Positions 43,326 to 54,792 of a stretch of 64,000 nucleotides of DNA are shown one piece after another. A program made the translations under genes and the position numbers. Each line of letters begins with the position of its first letter. Position 1 is the stretch's first letter. The notes below the pieces were generated by a model. It was given only the letters and a program-made list of their open reading frames with translations, had not been told where the DNA came from and did no database searches. Source of the DNA: Bradyrhizobium sp. CCGUVB1N3 (GTDB lineage: Bacteria; Pseudomonadota; Alphaproteobacteria; Rhizobiales; Xanthobacteraceae); the NCBI RefSeq assembly GCF_024199925.1, contig NZ_JANADR010000001.1, forward strand, positions 9,818,386-9,882,385, written 5' to 3'.

Positions 43326-46300
43326 TGGAAGCCGTCACCGGCAAGCAGGTGCTCCCATTGGGGCACCTGTGGCACATGACCCAGCTGCGATGGATCGACA
43401 AACTCCGTTGAATGGCTCGCGCCAGGACTCGTGTGACCGAGATTCTCCGGATGGTCGAAGCCGGTCAGCAGTGCGAGATTCGGCATGCCGGCAGCAGGGG
43501 ACGTCAGTTGATCGGCATGGAATACAAACTGATCGCCGATGGTCGTAACGCCTGCCAGTGTGTTGGCGTTGCTGAATTCGTGCGCGGCGTCTTGAAACCC
43601 CGGAGGGCCGAAATCCCGGAAATTGAAGGCATCGGAATTGCCATGGCCGGCGACTGTGTCCAGCAGCAAAGTGCCGCCGTTGCCGTCGGGCGCTACAAGC
43701 GGGCTGCCCACATTCTGGACGGAGGCAAGATGGATCGTATCGACCGTGGCGCCGTGATCCCTGACGATCAGGTCGCCCGACCCATGCCACCAGTTGAGCG
43801 CATAGCCCGCCTGAATTGACGGATCGAACGATAGGCCCGGAAGGTCAACCTCCGTGCTCAGGCCATTGTAGTGCGCGATGGTGCTGCCATTCTGAGCCGT
43901 GACCACCGTATCGGTGATGACGGTGTCGTGCGATCCCACCAGCTTGTAGGTATCGCCGCTCTGGATATGAACGATATCGTCGTTGCCGACGATGGTGGCG
44001 CCGGTCACGCCCGCATTCAGATAGATCGTGGCATGCGAGGCGTTGATGGTATCGCCGGAGCCGGCAACAATGATCGTATCGTTGCGGCCGCCGTCGTTGA
44101 TCGTGAGACCGGCTGTTGCATTGGTCGTGAATGTATAGCTTGTCGGCGAACTCTCGAGACTGACGGTCTTGATGCCGGTGATGTTCGAGCCCATGGCCAT
44201 GGTGCCGCCGCCGGTGACATCCAGCAGGTTGCTCCCAGTGCTGCCATGAAGGGTGGCACCGATGGTGGCGGCCGTTACATGGAAGGTATCGTTGCCGTTG
44301 CCGCCATTGACCGTCTCGGCGGTACTGCCGAGGAACACATCGTCATTGCCGGAGCCGAGATTGATGGTGTCGCTGTCATTGGCACCGTGGATGGTTATGC
44401 CCGGATTCTTCGCGCCGGCCGCCGCCGACGCCACATTGACAGTGGCGCTCAACCCGTCGCGCAGATAGAGCGTTTGCCAGGCACTGCCGGCTCCTTCCTG
44501 CGCCGTCATGGTCTGGATATCGGTCAGCGTAGCAGGGGCGTGCAGGTCAAATGTCCCGCCTCCCTGCAGCGCGAGCGTATTGTGTCCGTCCGGACCGCCA
44601 TCGATCTTATCGCCGGCATTGAGCGTGCCGTTGGTGGCAACAATCACATTGTTACCCGCTCCGCCATGCACGGTATCGGCTTTGTTCGTCGGGCTGTAGG
44701 TCTGGCCGACATTGACGACAATGGTGATGGTCTGGTCGGCGAGTGCGCTGGAATAGCCGCTTGCGTTCGAGCCTGTTGAGTGGAGAGTCATGGTTTCCGT
44801 GTAGGTGCCAGCCGCGGTGGCCTTGAAGCTGACCGTCGGCGCGGTGTCGGACTGACCGGCGGCAAGGCCGCTGAAGGCCGAAAGCCCGGTCAGCGTAAAG
44901 CCGCTGGCTGCCGGAGCCGAGAAGCTGCCGGACAGAAAGTCAGATGGTCCCGCAACATCGTTCAGGACGCCGAGATTGAAGCGTGCGGTATCGGGAGCCT
45001 GGACACTTGCCGGACCGAGATCGAGCGTCAATGTCGAATGATTGCCGTTCTGGACCAGCGTACCGCCGCCCGAGATCTCCCGGATCGCGGCCTTGGCATA
45101 GTTGTTGACGGTGGGATTCACCGAAACCGTCTGCTGACCGAGGCTGGTGGTGCCGAGACCATCAATGCCGCTGCCGTCGCTGGCAAGCGCAACTGTAACC
45201 GCACCCGATACAACGCCGGCTGCGGCAGTCGAGAAATGTGCGGTGATGGTTGAACTGCTCGCCTGTGCGGCGATGTCCCCGGTCGTGCCGCTGGCCGTTA
45301 TGTTGCCGCTTGTGCCGGCAACGCTGGCGACGAGGTTTTCGGAATAGCCGTCATTGGCAGCCGAGTTCTTGACTGTGAAAGTCTCATTGCCCGCATCGCC
45401 CACATGGACAATCAGATTGCCGGGCGCCGTGATGGAAGCTGCGGCCTCGCGATAGACTGTGCCCGAGACCTGAAGCGCTTGAGCCGGCAATGCCGTGACG
45501 CCGTTGCTGTCGATGCCGGTACCGTCGGATGACAGCAGGAGCGTGACCGCTCCGCTCTTTGTGCCGACCGTGGCCGTGTCGATGCCGACGGTGATATCGG
45601 TCGCATCGGTTTTGCCGGCGGCCAGTTGCGAGAAGGAACCATTGGCGGTGGCTGCACCCGACACGGACCCGATCGAAGCATCGAGCGCTTCGGCGGGAGC
45701 CGTTGCGCTGTTGGTCAGGCTAACAGCTTCGCTGGCTGTAGCGCCAACATGGATATTCCCGAAGTTGATCACAGGTGGCGCGTTCAGGGTCGCCTGGGCC
45801 AGCGAAGTTGTAACCATCGCATCGATTTGCGATGACGTCAGAGACGCGCCATCGGCAAACTGGATACTGCTGATCTTGTACTGATCACCCAGAAAGTAGT
45901 TCTGAATGGTGATCGGGTCACTGGCGATTGTCAGGACAAGGTCATTGCCGGATTTCGAGAATGTGACCTGTGATTCTACCACGCCAGCGATAGGCTGAAA
46001 TGTCGCAAAATCGAATCCAGACAGGAATCGAATAGTGGATTGTCCACTATCCGTGTGAAGATTGTTGATTGTGTAATTTGAAGTGGCCGGCTGGCCGATG
46101 AAGACATAACTGTCATTGCCGCCATTACCCTGCAGCGTGGCGTTGCCTGTCCCAACAAAGAACGTGTCGTCACCCGTGCCCCCGGTCATGGTGTCAGCAC
46201 CAGAGCCGCCAACCATAAAATCACCACCGCTACCGGCGGTCAGCACATCATTGCCCGATCCGGCAAATAGCGAATCGTGGGCACCGTTCCCCGCAGTCAA

Positions 46301-48039
46301 AAAGTCATTGCCGGTACTGCTGGCTGTTAGCGTCTCACCAGCGGCATTGTTACCGATCAACGTGGTGCCACCAGCGGCCGTCGCTGTGAGGTTGATGGCA
46401 GCGGTCGATTTGGATGAGAGATCATAGGTTCCAGTCGTCGTGGCGAAAATAGTGCCGCCGCCGACGATGTTAGGTATCGAACCGAATTGACTGGCGGTGA
46501 GATCGACGGCATTGCTGGCGACAAGCAACGTTTGCCCAGAGGTGGGATTTGGGCTCCAAGTCGTACCATCTGAAAATTCGATCGCGCTGATCTGATTGTT
46601 TGTGCCGCCAAATTCATTCTGGACTGTTATTGTGTTCCCGCCAACAGTCAGTACCAGGTCACTTCCCGATTGCGAGAGCACGACCTGCGACGGCAAGATG
46701 CCTGCTTCAAACTGAATGATGGATTGAATTGAGTTTGGATTTTGGTTGGTGATAAGAGTATTTCCAAATCCCGGCGCAAACTTGTACGTGTTGTCGCCTT
46801 CGCCGCCCTGGATTGTTGCGCCCCCTGCGCCAACGACAAAGGTATTGTCGCCGATGGCGCCCGTGGCATTTAGCGTATCGCCGCCGCCCGAGCCTGCAAT
46901 GAGAATGTTGTTGCCGAAGCTATTGCTGACGTCGAGGAAGTCTGTCCCGGTCGTTGTCTTGCTGGCATCCAGCGTGTTGTCGCCAAAACTGCCACTCGCA
47001 TTCAGGCTATAGCCACCACCTGATCCGGTGATGACCTGGTTGTTGCCATCGCTGTCGCTCGCGTCGAGATAATCTCCGCCGCTGCTTCGGCTCGCGTCGA
47101 GAACGTTGTCGCCGAAGCTGTTCGCCGCGTTCAACCCCTGGCCTGCCGTCGCGCCAGCTATCAAGTGATTGTCGCCAAAGCTGTTGCTGACATCGGCAAC
47201 AGCGCCGCTGCCTGTTCGCTTGGATGCGTCGAGCGTATTATTACCCGAGCTTCCGCTGGCAATCAGATAGTCGCTGTCGCCGGCTCCGGCGACAAGCGTA
47301 TCGTTACCTCCAGAGCTTGCGGTCAGATACTCGTTCCCGACATTGTCGCCAATCAGTGTCGTACCGTTATCGGACGCTGCGACTACCGTGAGCGGGGTAT
47401 TTCCGGCCTTACCCTCAAAATTATAGATGCCGCCGACCACGGCCTCGATCGTGCCGCCGCCCTGAATCGAGCTGAAACTGCTGAGTTGGGAAGGTGCCAG
47501 CGATACCGAACCCGACATCTGTAGCGTCTGGACGCCCGAAATCGAAATGCCTGAAATATCCCCGTGCGCGTATAGAATGTTGCCATCGCCATGACCTTCG
47601 ATCACAGAACCTGCTGCCGGGTTTCCGGCCGCGCCTGAAAGCGTAGGGCCGACATGATAGGGGATGCCTACTATGTCGACGCCAACAGCGAAGATGTCGC
47701 CGCCGGTGCCGCCGACCATTGTATCCACGCCGTCGCCAGCGATAAGGTTGGCATGCGTCTGATTGCCTGCAATCAAAGTATCATTGCCGAACAGGCTGGC
47801 GGTAAGATTGCGGGTCTCGTCGTTTCCAACGAGCTTTGTGCCGCTCCAGTCGCTGGCGAGCATATCGCCGCCCGAAAGAAGGGGATTCTTAGTCGTCAAA
47901 TCGAATACGCCACCAGTTGCTGCAACGATGGTCCCAGCGCCGACGCTCGAAAAGCTGTTGAATTGGGCAGCCGTCAATTGGACGGTGCCACTGCCATCCA
48001 GCTCCTGTATACCGCTGATGTTAGAGCTGGCCCCGGTTG
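43316..48039 (-). pseudogene. C-terminal part of an IS-split repeat-rich surface protein
   Basis: About 1,574 codons. They hold many imperfect repeats with GGxGND-like calcium-binding turns (GSGNDVLTAGSGGDFMVGGSGADTMTGGTGDD), repeated serial blocks of the SFGDNTLDASK type, and choice-of-anchor-like beta domains (NFGNIHVGATASEAVSLTNS). This is an RTX/beta-solenoid-like secreted or adhesive protein. The apparent TTG start at 47977 is not real: the frame runs on to the IS3 edge. With the N-terminal part at 49375-50917 it would make a 2,088-residue protein. Confidence 0.8.
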
Positions 48040-48169
48040 TTTGGACAGCGCCCCGCGAAAATTAAGTGGATTCCTGCCGGGTTATGCTGAAGGCGGGGCT
48101 TTACGATTTTGCTGTGGCGTCGGGAGGGCGTAAGCCCGACCAGAGCCGCAGCAAAATCGTTGGCGACGA

Positions 48170-48997
48170 TCATGCGGCCGTCACCATCGTTTGCGCGCCG
48201 AAGTAAGCCTCGTCGGGCGTGCGTTCGTCAAGGCTCGAGTGAGGACGTCCTCGGTTGTAGAACGCCAGATATTTGGAAATCGATGCTCGCGCCTCGAGCA
48301 CGCTGTCGTAAGCACGCAGATAGACTTCCTCGTATTTGACAGTGCGCCACAGCCGCTCGACGAACACGTTGTCGCGCCAGGCACCCTTGCCGTCCATGCT
48401 GATGGCGATGTTCGCGTCCAGCAGCACGCCGGTGAAGTCGAGGCTGGTGAACTGGCTACCCTGATCCGTGTTGAAGATCTCGGGCCTGCCGTGCTTCGCC
48501 AACGCCTCCTGGAGCGCTTCGACGCAGAATATCGTCTCCATCGTGATCGATACGCGATGGACCAACACCCGTCGGCTGAACACATCGACGACCGCCGCGA
48601 GGTAGACGAATCCACGTCGCATCGGAATGTAGCTGATGTCCATTGCCCAGACCTGGTTCGGCCGCTCGATCTTCAATCCGCGCAATAGGTACGGGTAGAT
48701 CTTGTGGCCCGGTGCGGGCTTGCTCGTGTTCGGACGGCGATAGATCGCCTCGATCCCCATGCGCTTCATCAGCGTCGCGACGTGGCGGCGGCCAATCTGC
48801 ATGCCCTCACGCTGCAACAGCGATCGCAGCATGCGCGCCCCTGCGAAGGGATAATCGAGGTGCAGCTCATCGAGCCGGCGCATCAAGACAAGGTCCTCGG
48901 CCGAAACCGGCCGAGGTTCATAGTAAACCGTACTGCGGGCAAGGTTCAGGACCTTCGCCTGGCGCACGACAGACAGATCATGGTCGCGGTCGATCAT
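48170..48997 (-). CDS. IS3-family transposase OrfB
   Basis: A 275-residue integrase-type transposase with HTH_21 region (LHLDYPFAGARMLRSLL, GRRHVATLMKRMGI) and DDE residues: Asp in WAMDISYIPM, Asp in NTDQGSQFTS and Glu in NVFVERLWRTVKYEEVY. ATG overlaps the OrfA stop (ATGA), so it is made by coupling or frameshift fusion with OrfA. Appears intact. Confidence 0.95.
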   Translation of the reverse strand: MIDRDHDLSVVRQAKVLNLARSTVYYEPRPVSAEDLVLMRRLDELHLDYPFAGARMLRSLLQREGMQIGRRHVATLMKRMGIEAIYRRPNTSKPAPGHKIYPYLLRGLKIERPNQVWAMDISYIPMRRGFVYLAAVVDVFSRRVLVHRVSITMETIFCVEALQEALAKHGRPEIFNTDQGSQFTSLDFTGVLLDANIAISMDGKGAWRDNVFVERLWRTVKYEEVYLRAYDSVLEARASISKYLAFYNRGRPHSSLDERTPDEAYFGAQTMVTAA

Positions 48998-49299
48998 CGC
49001 TTTGCGCTCAGCAGGCCCGCCTTGGTGAGCGCGCCGGACAAAAAATCGTTCTCCAACGCAAGCTCGCCGATCTTGGCATGTAACGCCTTCAAATCGACCG
49101 GCGCCTCGGCCGGTCCGTTGTCCTGCCCAAACACTCCGGCGGCGCCTTCCAGGAGTTGGGTCTTCCAGGTCGTGATCTGGTTCGGATGGACATCAAACAA
49201 TTGCGCCAGCTCGGCCAACGTCTTCTCCCCCTTCACGGCCGCCAAAGCCACCTTTGCCTTGAATGCCGGAGAATGCGTCCGGCGACTCCTCTTCGTCAT
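48994..49299 (-). CDS. IS3-family transposase OrfA
   Basis: A 101-residue OrfA with HTH (SPAFKAKVALAAVKGEKTLAELAQLFDVHPNQITTWKTQLL) and a C-terminal leucine-zipper-like helix. ATG at 49299 follows AGGAGCGAAG. It provides DNA binding for the OrfAB transposase. Confidence 0.93.
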   Translation of the reverse strand: MTKRSRRTHSPAFKAKVALAAVKGEKTLAELAQLFDVHPNQITTWKTQLLEGAAGVFGQDNGPAEAPVDLKALHAKIGELALENDFLSGALTKAGLLSAKR

Positions 49300-49374
49300 C
49301 TTCGCTCCTGATTCGCGGCAAGAAGCCTCGCCGCTCTCAGGCAGAAAATCCACTCAAGCTACTGTCCGAATTTG

Positions 49375-50917
49375 CGGAGCCAGCTCTGTTGTCCTGCGAG
49401 AGATCGCCGGTAGCTCTTAGAATATTATCAGCCTGAAGTGTGGTGAGGACGTTGTTGACGGTGGCCTGAACGGTTGCCTGTCCCGCGATTACGGCGCCCG
49501 CGGCAGAATTGCCGTAGGGGCTCAAATCATAAAATACCTGAGCTGTCGTACTGCTGTTCGGCACAACAACCGAGGGGTTGACGGTATAGGCGGCGCCGGT
49601 GGGATGAAGAAATTCGTCGTGAGTTTCGTTGAGCTGGGCAGCGTTCCAGGCCACGCCAAGATCGTTGAGATAGCTCAACAGCGCTGCTTCAGCCGTAGAA
49701 CCGTCTGCGGGAGCCGATAGATTGATAGAACCGTTGGTGCTTACAGGGATCTGAAACCCATCCGCGAGCGTTACATGTCCCGCACCTGAGCTGTTGATAG
49801 TCAGCGATCCGACGTCTATGGGATCATTGTAGGTAAGCGCACCGGTGAACGTGTTAGTCGCTACGTCATATGTTGCATCCTCGACGGTCGCCGCGACTGT
49901 AATCGGAGACCTATCGGTGAAGTTGAAGGACGTCGAAACCAACGTGTTCGCCAAGTCGTATGTTTGGTTTGTGCTGATCAGGTCTCCGGAATTGTCGGCA
50001 TATTGAATAACCTGCTTCCCGACATTCGGGCTGTAGATAACCGCCGTCCCGCTGCCGCCATCTGCTCCGTTGATGGTGATCGCTTCGCCGAGAGCAGCAT
50101 CGTAAATTTCAAGATTGCCGGCCCCGACTTGGTCGCTGAGAGCGGTCGGTGCCGTCACGGCGCCAAACGTCCAACTAGCGCTCGATGAAAAAGATGGAAG
50201 CTTCAAATACTGGCTCGTTGGCAACGCAGCGGCGGTAAGAGCCTTGATGTCAATGAAATGGGCATTTACGAGCGCATTCCACTGAGGTTGAAGACCCGCC
50301 GCTAGAACGCCGGCGCTTCCGGCAAAAAATCCAGCAAGTATTGCCGCCGAATCTCTTGTGCCTAACCCGAGCTGTATGTTGAAGTCTTGAAAGTAGGTTG
50401 CGTCCTGCAGCTCAGTGGTTGCGAACAGTGTTCCGCCCCAGATCGCGTTGTCAAGGTGTGCGGTTGGATGAGCGTCCTTGATGACTTGCAGCCCGGCACC
50501 AGCATCAACGGCCACAATATTGTGGATGGAGAAGCTGTTTGGACCGCTGGAATCGTCGAAGACAAAATTGTTCTTTGAAAGGGTTTTGAAAACGGTCAGC
50601 GCTATTGTGTTTGACGAAGTTTGCAGATCGTCCGAGGTGATCGTAGCGCCCTGAGCCAACGCAGCGGCGGCAGTATAGTCCCAGATGAACGTTCCTTGCG
50701 CGCTCGGATTCCATTTTTCGCCATTTACAAGCGGCGCCTGCTCGAACCACGCGAGCGTGGCTACGTTGATGTTACCGTTTGCAGCTAGGTCACTATAGAT
50801 ATCATTGTATGCTGCTATGTAGTTGACATTATTCTGGCCAGGATTTCCCAGCCCGTCTGACCCGAGTGCAAGATTGATAGCAGCTTGAGTGGCCGCACTG
50901 AGTACCAGCTGGGTCAT
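49375..50917 (-). pseudogene. N-terminal part of the IS-split repeat-rich surface protein
   Basis: 514 codons, then a few codons read from the IS before a stop. It begins MTQLVLSAATQAAINLALGS with no Sec signal, as in type I-secreted repeat proteins. A globular domain follows, then beta-rich segments (GNLEIYDAALGEAITINGADG). ATG at 50917 overlaps the upstream stop (ATGA). The restored protein would be a secreted giant with N-terminal domain and calcium-binding repeats. No T1SS genes are within the window. Confidence 0.78.
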
Positions 50918-51696
50918 TTTTCGCTCTCGTTGGTGGTAAAGGACTCTATTAGGGCTCGAATACCTTGGTCGATCTGCTCGGCGTTTTTGATTTGGTCGAG
51001 ATCGATGCGATAGAAGAGAGCGCCGCCATTCGACAGCAAAGACTCCGTGCTGCAAACAGCTCCAATCTTTCCGCTATTCTCGTAATAGCTGCAGTCGATA
51101 ATGAGCGTGTGGCGGGACGTCCTCTTTCGATAGATATCGCGCCGCCTGCCGCCCGCCCCCCATTGGTACAATTCGAAACCCGACGGCCCCTCTCTTAGAG
51201 CTGGAGGAGAGATCTGTTTTGTCATGTTCTTAAATAGGTCGTCATCAGACAAACGCCCCCCGGCCTGAATCCAAAATTCGACGGGAATGCAACCTGGCGG
51301 CCAGTAGGCCCGCGGCTCTGTCAGACACTGCCTTGTCTGTTCAGTTAGAGGAAGGAAACCGGGGAAAGTGACTTTGATGTCAACCAGGCCGTTCTGGGGT
51401 CCGCCGCTCCAGTTTGGCATGGAAACGATATAGTTTCTGGGCACCACGTAGTTCACATCGGCAACGCTGAACGAAACCAGCGTCTGGTCTGGTGACGGCT
51501 CATCCTTCAAAACTTGCGACCTGTTCCGAACCTCGTCGTATTTTGGATCGTCGCTTAGCTTAGGCGCAGAGGAGGATGGCGGAGCTAGACGCCGATTGTC
51601 TTCAGCAAACGCGGATGTGATGCACAGAACAAGCGAGACGAGAGCAACGCTGGTCCGAAGCAATTTTGGAAACTTCGTGACAGACAAATCTCTCAT
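50914..51696 (-). CDS. exported protein coupled to the surface-protein gene
   Basis: A 260-residue protein with signal peptide (LLRTSVALVSLVLCITSAFAEDN) and a beta-rich body containing paired Cys. Its stop overlaps the surface-protein start, so the two were coupled. The frame continues in phase upstream to ATG 51879 (MYKKLQARYVLALLAVLLGLIGETSRS), which reads as a second signal peptide. I prefer 51696 because it gives a normal signal peptide, but neither start has a strong Shine-Dalgarno. No family is recognised. Confidence 0.6.
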   Translation of the reverse strand: MRDLSVTKFPKLLRTSVALVSLVLCITSAFAEDNRRLAPPSSSAPKLSDDPKYDEVRNRSQVLKDEPSPDQTLVSFSVADVNYVVPRNYIVSMPNWSGGPQNGLVDIKVTFPGFLPLTEQTRQCLTEPRAYWPPGCIPVEFWIQAGGRLSDDDLFKNMTKQISPPALREGPSGFELYQWGAGGRRRDIYRKRTSRHTLIIDCSYYENSGKIGAVCSTESLLSNGGALFYRIDLDQIKNAEQIDQGIRALIESFTTNESEK

Positions 51697-52152
51697 TGAC
51701 GCTCGGCGACCTGCCGCTGTGTACTTCCTCCAGATGGAGTTAGAGTCCGGTCCACAGAAGGACGGACAGATGAAGCGAGCAAGGTTGTCGGCCGCAATCG
51801 AACGCGACGTCTCTCCGATGAGACCGAGAAGCACAGCGAGGAGTGCCAAAACGTATCTCGCTTGAAGCTTCTTATACATGAAAACACCAAGAATGGTCAC
51901 ACGACTGACGGCTCATCCTCAACAACTTCAGGGTGCAAGCAAGCGCGAAATTACTTTCGCCGTCACGACGCCGATAGGGGAATGTTTGGTAACGGTCCCG
52001 CGCCTAACGATTTTCGGCAATAACTTGGAACGCTGACGCAGCGCATCTGCTTGATCTTCAACCACATGCAGCAAGTAAGGACGGCATGACAGCGGGATGA
52101 CCCTGAAGCGCCGCAGCTTGGGTGCTTGGCCGACCGTCCTCAATAGAAGCGA
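51697..52152. other. region upstream of exported protein
   Basis: The first 180 bp include the in-phase upstream signal-like frame (to 51879). The rest (51900-52150) shows no supported gene and separates the exported-protein operon from the DUF2285 gene. Confidence 0.4.
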
Positions 52153-52437
52153 CTAGTTGAGGCTTGGAACGTCACCGTGCAGGAGATGACGGTAGCCATG
52201 CTCGGTCATCCATACCGCACGTGCCAGATGACTTTCATAAGCCTGCCGCGCGCGGCCCGGCTCACGGACCGGGTCGATGTGCAGAACGATTTGTGAAACT
52301 CGGCGCCAATCAACACCTTCGGCGTCTGCGTCGAGGAGGCGCAAATAAGTGACCAGATGTGCCCAGTCGTAGGGTGTCAGCATGCAATCGTTGGGGGCTG
52401 TATCGGCAACATCGGGATCAATAGCCGGTCTCTTCAT
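52153..52437 (-). CDS. DUF2285-family mobile-element protein
   Basis: A 94-residue protein: MKRPAIDPDVADTAP, then TYLRLLDADAEGVDWRRVSQIVLHIDP and ESHLARAVWMTEHGYRHLL, the conserved DUF2285 core, a small DNA-binding-like domain. ATG at 52437 follows CGAGG; the upstream Met at 52497 is less likely. Typical of rhizobial ICE control regions. Confidence 0.85.
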   Translation of the reverse strand: MKRPAIDPDVADTAPNDCMLTPYDWAHLVTYLRLLDADAEGVDWRRVSQIVLHIDPVREPGRARQAYESHLARAVWMTEHGYRHLLHGDVPSLN

Positions 52438-52832
52438 CAGAGCCTCGAACTTGGTCAGGTGATCGGCGCGATCGTAGCGAGGTGAAGGCACGTGCATAGA
52501 CTCAAAAAGCGCATCACGTGTTGCTCCCCACGCACCACCAAATTTGTGAAACTGGAAAATCCTTCTCCTGGAACGCGCTCTGCGCGTACATTTCTTTCAT
52601 GAAGCATTGTTTTGCCGCTGCCGCGACCTGCTCTTAGGGCGCCGCCCTCGGCGCGGCGCAAGGGCAGGCCCTGAAGGGTTTTGGCTCCCCCGCGCGAGCG
52701 CGGTCCCCCCCAAAAAAGTTGCCGAAGGCAACTTCCTTCGGCCCTTGCGCCTTGCACACCCGCTGCTCGCCGCGAGGCAGAGGTTCATGGCGGCTTTTTG
52801 CCGCGCAGAACCTCAGCCACAAGGACAAAATC
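52438..52832. other. intergenic region before the parB-like gene
   Basis: No gene supported. It contains GC-rich dyads (GGCGCCGCCCTCGGCGCGGCGC near 52636-52660, CCCCGCGCGAGCGCGG near 52688-52703) and carries divergent promoters. Likely regulatory. Confidence 0.4.
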
Positions 52833-54725
52833 ATGAGCAACCGAAAGAACATTCCTGCCGAAGCCCGCAACATCGTCGTGGTGCCGCTCGGAAAATTGAA
52901 GAAGTCGCCGAAGAATGTGCGCAAGACGCCGCACACCGAAGGTGAGATCACGGCACTCGCCGCCAGCATCGCCTCGGTCGGCATGCTGCAATATCCGGTC
53001 GTCGAGCCTGAGCTTGGCCCCAAGAACAAGCCGACCGGGAACTATCTGGTCAATGCCGGTGAGGGCCGTCGTCTCGCGCAATTGCTGCGGGCCAAACGCA
53101 AGGAGATCAAGAAGGACGAGCCGATCATTTGCATTGTCGATACCACGCACAATGCAACCGAAATCAGCCTCGCCGAGAACACCATCCGCAGCAACATGCA
53201 TCCCGCTGATGAGTACGAAGCCTTTGCCGAGTTGAACCAGAAGGAGGGCATGAGCGTCGAGGATATCGCGGGCCGCTATGGCGTCACCCCTGCCGTCGTC
53301 AAGCAGCGGTTGAAGCTCGGTGCGGTCAGCCCAGCCCTGCTCACACTCTACCGCGAAGGCGCGATGAATCTCGACCAGCTGACCGCCTTCACTATCACCG
53401 ACGACCATGCACGGCAGGAACAGGTCTGGGCCGAACTCGGCTGGAACAAGAATCGTCCCGCTATCCTGCGGGCTCTGACCGAAGGACAGGTGTCGACCGA
53501 TGACCGGCGCGTAGCCTTCGTCGGTCTCGACGCCTACGAGGCGGCAGGCGGTACCGTCACCCGCGATCTGTTCGATGAGGAGGACGGCGGTTACCTGACC
53601 GATGCGCCCCTGCTCAACCGCCTTGTGCGCGAGAAGCTTCAGCGCGTCGCTGAGAGTGTCGTGGCCGAAGGCTGGAAATGGGTGGAGGTTGAGGTCGAGT
53701 ACGACTATCAGCGTTCGGCGGCCATGGCGACCATCGACACGGTTGCCCGGACACTCAGCGATGACGAACAGCAACAACTTTCTGCCTTGCAGGACGAATT
53801 GGAGCTGGCCAGCAACGCCGCCGAGCAGGACGATGCTTCGGAGGACGCGTACGCCGACATCGAACGTCTCGAAAGCGAGATCGCCAAGCTCACCGAAGAG
53901 GCTTTCGTTCCCGAGGACATTGCACGCGCCGGTGCGTTTGTTGCTCTGGGCAACAACGGCGAAGCTCGCATCGAGCGCGGCTATCTGCGGCCCGAGGACG
54001 TGCCCCACGAGGAAGGCGAGGGCGACGGGGACGGCAAGACCGCACCGCTAGCCGCCAAAGCGGCGGATGGTCTGTCGGCGGCGCTGACTGCCGAACTGAC
54101 GGCTTACCGAACGGCGGGCCTGCAAAACGATTTGGCGCAAGCCCCCGAGCTGGCGTTGATCGCGGTCACCCATGCTGTGGCGGCCAAGGCGTTCTATCGT
54201 TTCAACGACCTGTCCTGCCTCGGGCTTTCCCTCAGCGCGATCTCGCTTTCAGGTGTTGCCTCGGGCATCGCAGAGAGCGTTGCGGGTCAGGCGATTGCCG
54301 AGCGTCACGCGGCGTGGAAAGCGAGGATGCCGGAGGATGGCGAAGCGCTTTGGGTGTTCGTCTCTTCCCTTGCCATGGACGAACTGCTGGCCCTGCTCGC
54401 CCATTGCGCGTCGCTGTCCCTCGATGCGGTGCAGCGGTCTAATGGCGGTTCAGGCCGCACCGCGCTGGCCCATGCCGGCACGCTGGCAAAGGCGATGCCG
54501 CACGACATGACCCGTTATTGGCAGCCGACCGTTGCCAACTATCTCGGGCGTGTCAGCAAGGAGCGCATTCTAGAGGCTGTGCGCGAGGGAAGGGGAGAGG
54601 ACGAGGCCCGGCTAATCGCTGGTCTCATGAAGCAGGCCATGGCCGAGCGCGCTGAAGAGCTTCTGAACGGCAAGGGCTGGTTGCCGTCGGTACTGCGGCC
54701 CACCGCTCAGGAGAAGCCAGAGTAG
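52833..54725 (+). CDS. ParB/RepB-like partition protein (ICE/plasmid type)
   Basis: A 630-residue ParB/Spo0J-family protein. The N-terminal ParB domain has KKSPKNVRKT, AASIASVGMLQYPVV, NAGEGRRLAQL (the G-E-R-R CTP-binding box) and ISLAENTIRSNMHPADEYEAF. An HTH follows (VEDIAGRYGVTPAVVKQRLKLG). The C-terminal 400 residues include an acidic linker and end with a helical region. Long orphan ParB-like proteins without ParA occur on rhizobial plasmids and ICEs. ATG at 52833 follows AAGGACAAAA. Confidence 0.9.
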   Translation: MSNRKNIPAEARNIVVVPLGKLKKSPKNVRKTPHTEGEITALAASIASVGMLQYPVVEPELGPKNKPTGNYLVNAGEGRRLAQLLRAKRKEIKKDEPIICIVDTTHNATEISLAENTIRSNMHPADEYEAFAELNQKEGMSVEDIAGRYGVTPAVVKQRLKLGAVSPALLTLYREGAMNLDQLTAFTITDDHARQEQVWAELGWNKNRPAILRALTEGQVSTDDRRVAFVGLDAYEAAGGTVTRDLFDEEDGGYLTDAPLLNRLVREKLQRVAESVVAEGWKWVEVEVEYDYQRSAAMATIDTVARTLSDDEQQQLSALQDELELASNAAEQDDASEDAYADIERLESEIAKLTEEAFVPEDIARAGAFVALGNNGEARIERGYLRPEDVPHEEGEGDGDGKTAPLAAKAADGLSAALTAELTAYRTAGLQNDLAQAPELALIAVTHAVAAKAFYRFNDLSCLGLSLSAISLSGVASGIAESVAGQAIAERHAAWKARMPEDGEALWVFVSSLAMDELLALLAHCASLSLDAVQRSNGGSGRTALAHAGTLAKAMPHDMTRYWQPTVANYLGRVSKERILEAVREGRGEDEARLIAGLMKQAMAERAEELLNGKGWLPSVLRPTAQEKPE

Positions 54726-54792
54726 GATAGGCAATAATGCGGCCAAGTGGGGCACAGCGGCAGCGCAGTGTCCCACGAAGTCGATCCCCGCA

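Larger units (their letters stand above)
48040..49371 (-). mobile_element. IS3-family insertion sequence
   Basis: About 1.33 kb with two overlapping frames. Ends carry TTTGGACAG and its counterpart CTGTCCGAA; TTG occurs at 48037-48039 and 49372-49374 as a 3-bp target duplication. Removing it with one TTG joins the two halves of the surface-protein gene in frame (6,267 nt, 2,089 codons). The terminal bases are not perfectly symmetric, so ends may be off by 1-2 bp. Confidence 0.85.
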
